Shown here piece by piece: positions 61,496 to 64,000 of a stretch of DNA of 64,000 nt (its first letter is position 1; every line of letters begins with the position of its first letter). A model generated the notes under the pieces. That model saw only the letters and a program-made list of their open reading frames with translations, was not told the origin of the DNA and did not search any database. The stretch comes from Amycolatopsis aidingensis (lineage in GTDB: Bacteria > Actinomycetota > Actinomycetes > Mycobacteriales > Pseudonocardiaceae): NCBI RefSeq assembly GCF_018885265.1, contig NZ_CP076538.1, positions 6,422,001 to 6,486,000 on the forward strand, read 5' to 3'. A program made the translations under genes and the position numbers.

Positions 61496-62167
61496 CTACT
61501 CGTCGCCCGCGGCCCTGGTCAGGCTGGCGGCGAACTCCTCGACCGTGTCCACCCCGGCCCAGGCGGGCTTCAGCGCGGAGCGGTCGGCGGAGATGCCGTA
61601 CATCTGCCGGTCGTTCCCGCCCTGCAACCACAGCCCGTCGGTGTAGGCAGCGTACAGCGTCTCGGCGCCCGCCGGCGGCTGCACGGTGACCCGCGGGCCC
61701 GGCCGCCAGGTGGTCACCTCATCCAGCACGGCGACGACCTTCGCTTGCGGGTTGAGCGCGGAGAGCCGCTCCGGCCCCGCCCCGGCACCGGTGGAAACCG
61801 CGACATGCACGGTGTCCGTTGTGGACTTTCCGGGTGTGCCCGCGAGCACCTGCTCCACCTCGATCACGAAGGTCACGTAGGTGTCGTCGAATGCCGCGGT
61901 CTGCTCGGCGGGCCCGGAGAACCGGATCCCGTCGGTCACCTCGGCCAGGGTGCCGGAGACGACCAGATCGGCCGTCCGCACCGCGTCCCGCGGCGACGCC
62001 AGCGGATCGTAATCCAGGCTCAGTCCCTTCCCGGCCGCCTCGGTGAACTCTCGCACCGAACCAGCGTCGTCCGATCCGGCTCGCTGGTCCGCGCCGGAAC
62101 AGGCCGCCGCGGTCAGGGCGAATGCTGCCACCGCGAGCGAGATCCGGCCCGTCCTCATTCTCGTCAT
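61496..62167 (-). CDS. Secreted lipoprotein
   Basis: 223 residues. A lipoprotein signal peptide ends in the lipobox LTAAAC near residue 23. The mature part is beta-rich with no known catalytic motif. GGGAGG is upstream of ATG 62167. It is probably cotranscribed with the zinc protease 36 nt upstream (its stop 62204). Surface-anchored; function unknown. Confidence 0.85.
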   Translation of the reverse strand: MTRMRTGRISLAVAAFALTAAACSGADQRAGSDDAGSVREFTEAAGKGLSLDYDPLASPRDAVRTADLVVSGTLAEVTDGIRFSGPAEQTAAFDDTYVTFVIEVEQVLAGTPGKSTTDTVHVAVSTGAGAGPERLSALNPQAKVVAVLDEVTTWRPGPRVTVQPPAGAETLYAAYTDGLWLQGGNDRQMYGISADRSALKPAWAGVDTVEEFAASLTRAAGDE

Positions 62168-62203
62168 GCGTTCTGCCTCCCTTCGAAACCTGCTCGCGGC
62201 CGG

Positions 62204-62824
62204 TCAGTACTGCCGGTTGATGTGGTAGTGGTCATGCGGATGCAGCTGACGCCACTTGAGATTCTTGTTCGGAATCGGGCCTCTGAGCATCGCGCAGTCG
62301 TGCGCGCCCGGCGAGTGATGACCGAGCCCCACTGTGTGGCCGATCTCGTGCAGCGCGGTCTTGCGCCGGTCCTGCCAGTCCCACGGCCCCTCGTCCAGCT
62401 GCGGGTAGTCCATCGTGACCTTGGACTTGTTGCACCGGTCGCTGGAGTTCCAGTCCGCGCACTGGGCCAGGCCGCGGACGTTGCCCGGCAGATCCGCGGC
62501 GAAGAAGGCGACATCGGTCCCCGGTTTGCAGTCACCGGGGTAGGCGCCACCGCGTTCCATGAAAGTGGTCATGTCGGTCGGGTCGCCGAGCTTGTCCATC
62601 GCGTAGTGGACCGAGTTCTTACGCGACTGGAACCAGCCGCCCCCTACGAAGCAATAACCGTGGCTCTGACTGTCGGCCAGGTAGGTCTCCGGGAACTTGG
62701 TCGCCTGAGCGCTCCCCGGGGCCACCAGCACGGTGCCCAGTGCGAGCACGGCCAGCAGCAACAGCCGTGGCATCCGGCCGGATCCGCGTCCCGCTCGCAC
62801 GGGACTGGATGAGTATTCGGTCAT
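62204..62824 (-). CDS. Secreted zinc metalloprotease (matrixin-like)
   Basis: 206 residues. A signal peptide (RMPRLLLLAVLALGTVLVAP) precedes the mature part. LHEIGHTVGLGHHSPGAH is the extended HExxHxxGxxH zinc site of metzincins, followed by a Met-turn-like CAMLRG. It resembles snapalysin-like or matrixin-type secreted proteases of actinomycetes. No large prodomain is seen. GGGAGG lies 8 nt before ATG 62824. First gene of an operon with a lipoprotein. Confidence 0.88.
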   Translation of the reverse strand: MTEYSSSPVRAGRGSGRMPRLLLLAVLALGTVLVAPGSAQATKFPETYLADSQSHGYCFVGGGWFQSRKNSVHYAMDKLGDPTDMTTFMERGGAYPGDCKPGTDVAFFAADLPGNVRGLAQCADWNSSDRCNKSKVTMDYPQLDEGPWDWQDRRKTALHEIGHTVGLGHHSPGAHDCAMLRGPIPNKNLKWRQLHPHDHYHINRQY

Positions 62825-62898
62825 CCGGTTCCTCCCAGTTTCGGATCTTGCGAGGAGGAACGTAGAAGGGCGCGCTTCGAGAACGCTTCGAATCCGCT

Positions 62899-64000
62899 TT
62901 ACGCCCCGGCGGGCGGGCGATAGCGCCAGAACGCGGGCAGCAGGGCGACCGCGACGAGCGTGCACAGCACCACCAGGATCCCGCCGCCGCTGGTCGCCAC
63001 CGTGGTGCCCATGGCGGCACCGGCCCAGCCGTGCACCACATCGGCCAGCCGGGGGCCGCCTGCCACCACCACCGTGTTCACCCCCTGCAGCCTGCCGCGC
63101 ATCTCGTCGGTGGCCGCGGCCTGCAGGATCGCGTTGCGGAACACCATGCTGACGAAGTCGGCCACCCCGCCGAGGGCGAGGAAGAGCACCGCGAGCCAGA
63201 GGGTGCCGGCAAGCCCGAAGCCGATCATCGTGACGCCCCAGGCGCATACCGCGACGGTGACCCCGACGCCGTGCCTGCGGATCCGGGTCAGCCAGCCGGA
63301 GGCAAGGCCGCAGGCCAGCGCGCCGATCGCCATGGCCGCGTACAGCCAGCCGAGGGCGAGCCCGCCGCCCGGCGGGTCACCGAAGGTCCGCTCGGCCATC
63401 TCCGGGAACAGCGCCCTCGGCATGCCGACCACCATCGCGATGATGTCCAGCAGGAAGGAGGCCAGCAGGATCTTCTTCGCGGCCAGGTACCGGAAGCCGT
63501 CGAGGACGTCACGCAGGCCCGCGCGCCGGGCAGGGCCGTTCAGCGGCGGCAGGGCGGGCAGCAGCCGGATCACCAGCAGGGTCAGCAGCAGGGCGGCGCC
63601 GTCGAGCAGGTACAGCGTGGACAGCCCGAGCACGGGCAGCATCGCCCCGGCCGCCATCGGGCCGAAGACCAGGCCGAACAACATGGTGGTGGAGCCGAGC
63701 GCGACCGCGGAGGGCAGCAGGTCCATCGGGACGAGCCTGGCGATGATGGCACTGCGGGTCGGCAGGTTCACCGCGACGAAGGCCTGCACCATGCCGAGCA
63801 GCACCATTACCAGCCAGACCGAGTTCACCGCGAGAAAGGCCTGCGCCCACAGCAGCAGCACGCTCACCGCGATTCCGGTGTTGCTCACCAGCAGCAGCTT
63901 GCGGCGGTCCACGGTGTCGGCGATGGCGCCGCCCCACAGCCCGAAGACCAGCAGCGGGGCCAGCGCCACGGCGCTGGCCAGGCCGACGTAGCCGGAGGAG
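62899..64000 (-). CDS. MFS exporter (EntS/MFS_3-like), N-terminus outside window
   Basis: The frame is open to the window edge; about 367 residues are visible. There are ten or so membrane segments. GLASAVALAPLLVFGLWGGA near the visible N-terminus and GAIADTVDRRKLLL (MFS motif A) place it in the EntS/MFS_3 group, exporters of siderophores or drugs. About 40-50 residues, probably TM1, are missing beyond the window. It has no close operon partner. Confidence 0.88.
   Translation of the reverse strand, partial: SSGYVGLASAVALAPLLVFGLWGGAIADTVDRRKLLLVSNTGIAVSVLLLWAQAFLAVNSVWLVMVLLGMVQAFVAVNLPTRSAIIARLVPMDLLPSAVALGSTTMLFGLVFGPMAAGAMLPVLGLSTLYLLDGAALLLTLLVIRLLPALPPLNGPARRAGLRDVLDGFRYLAAKKILLASFLLDIIAMVVGMPRALFPEMAERTFGDPPGGGLALGWLYAAMAIGALACGLASGWLTRIRRHGVGVTVAVCAWGVTMIGFGLAGTLWLAVLFLALGGVADFVSMVFRNAILQAAATDEMRGRLQGVNTVVVAGGPRLADVVHGWAGAAMGTTVATSGGGILVVLCTLVAVALLPAFWRYRPPAGA

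Noticed and set aside
62204..63247. Longer minus-strand frame joining the zinc protease to the MFS region
   Set aside because: The upstream part is a shadow of the MFS gene; the signal peptide and GGGAGG before 62824 mark the real start.

Overview
The window is about 70% GC or higher, densely packed, and reads as the chromosome of a filamentous high-GC actinobacterium, most likely Pseudonocardiaceae (Amycolatopsis/Prauserella-like). Reasons: a mycothiol-dependent formaldehyde dehydrogenase, an actinobacterial-type integration host factor, two AfsR/SARP-type STAND regulators, an XRE/DUF5753 plus DUF397 pair, many TetR regulators, and very frequent leaderless starts (TANNNT box 6-8 nt before the initiation codon). 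No rRNA, tRNA, IS element, phage gene or CRISPR array was seen. The genus is an inference; no search was possible.

Layout. 1-6.9 kb: end of a secreted crystallin-like protein; VOC protein divergent from a TetR gene with palindromes between them; DMT exporter; DUF574-type methyltransferase; ECF sigma factor with a SnoaL-like tail overlapping a TIGR03086 gene; DUF899 and PNPOx-like pair. 7-15.7 kb: a full-length AfsR-type regulator, a 21-bp repeat array, ankyrin protein, PhzF-like isomerase, fatty acid desaturase, MocR-type regulator divergent from an alpha/beta hydrolase. 15.8-22.3 kb: a membrane-inserted patatin-like lipase facing a 1331-residue HTH-STAND-WD40 protein, with a second 21-bp repeat array between them. 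22.6-29.6 kb: two-component system, RpiR regulator divergent from an aminotransferase, DtxR/MntR-type repressor, GNAT, amidohydrolase.

29.6-32.6 kb is an operon (enoyl-CoA hydratase, acyl-CoA ligase, TetR) that shares a perfect 20-bp palindrome with the divergent amidohydrolase. 33-38.6 kb: acyl-CoA dehydrogenase, Sfp-type PPTase, isochorismate synthase, an IHF paralogue and a second acyl-CoA ligase. 38.8-43.7 kb: XRE/TPR regulator, thioesterase, secreted C39-like protease, MscR, a YGSN-motif protein. 43.7-47.5 kb: an AGPS-like flavoprotein divergent from TetR-glpD. 47.7-52.4 kb: ABC exporter, citrate synthase, PfkB kinase.

52.4-54.3 kb: a TetR gene divergent from an acyl-CoA dehydrogenase with two identical palindromic operators between them. 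54.4-64 kb: amidohydrolase, aldose epimerase, DUF397/XRE pair, LmrA-like TetR with an MBL hydrolase, a second AfsR-type gene that looks frameshifted and truncated, a lipoprotein and secreted zinc protease, and a cut-off MFS exporter. The window is mostly accessory catabolism and regulation (acyl-CoA, glycerol-3-phosphate, amidohydrolases), with a few core genes (gltA, glpD, mscR). Convergent gene ends carry several kinds of intergenic repeat or hairpin that probably act as bidirectional terminators.
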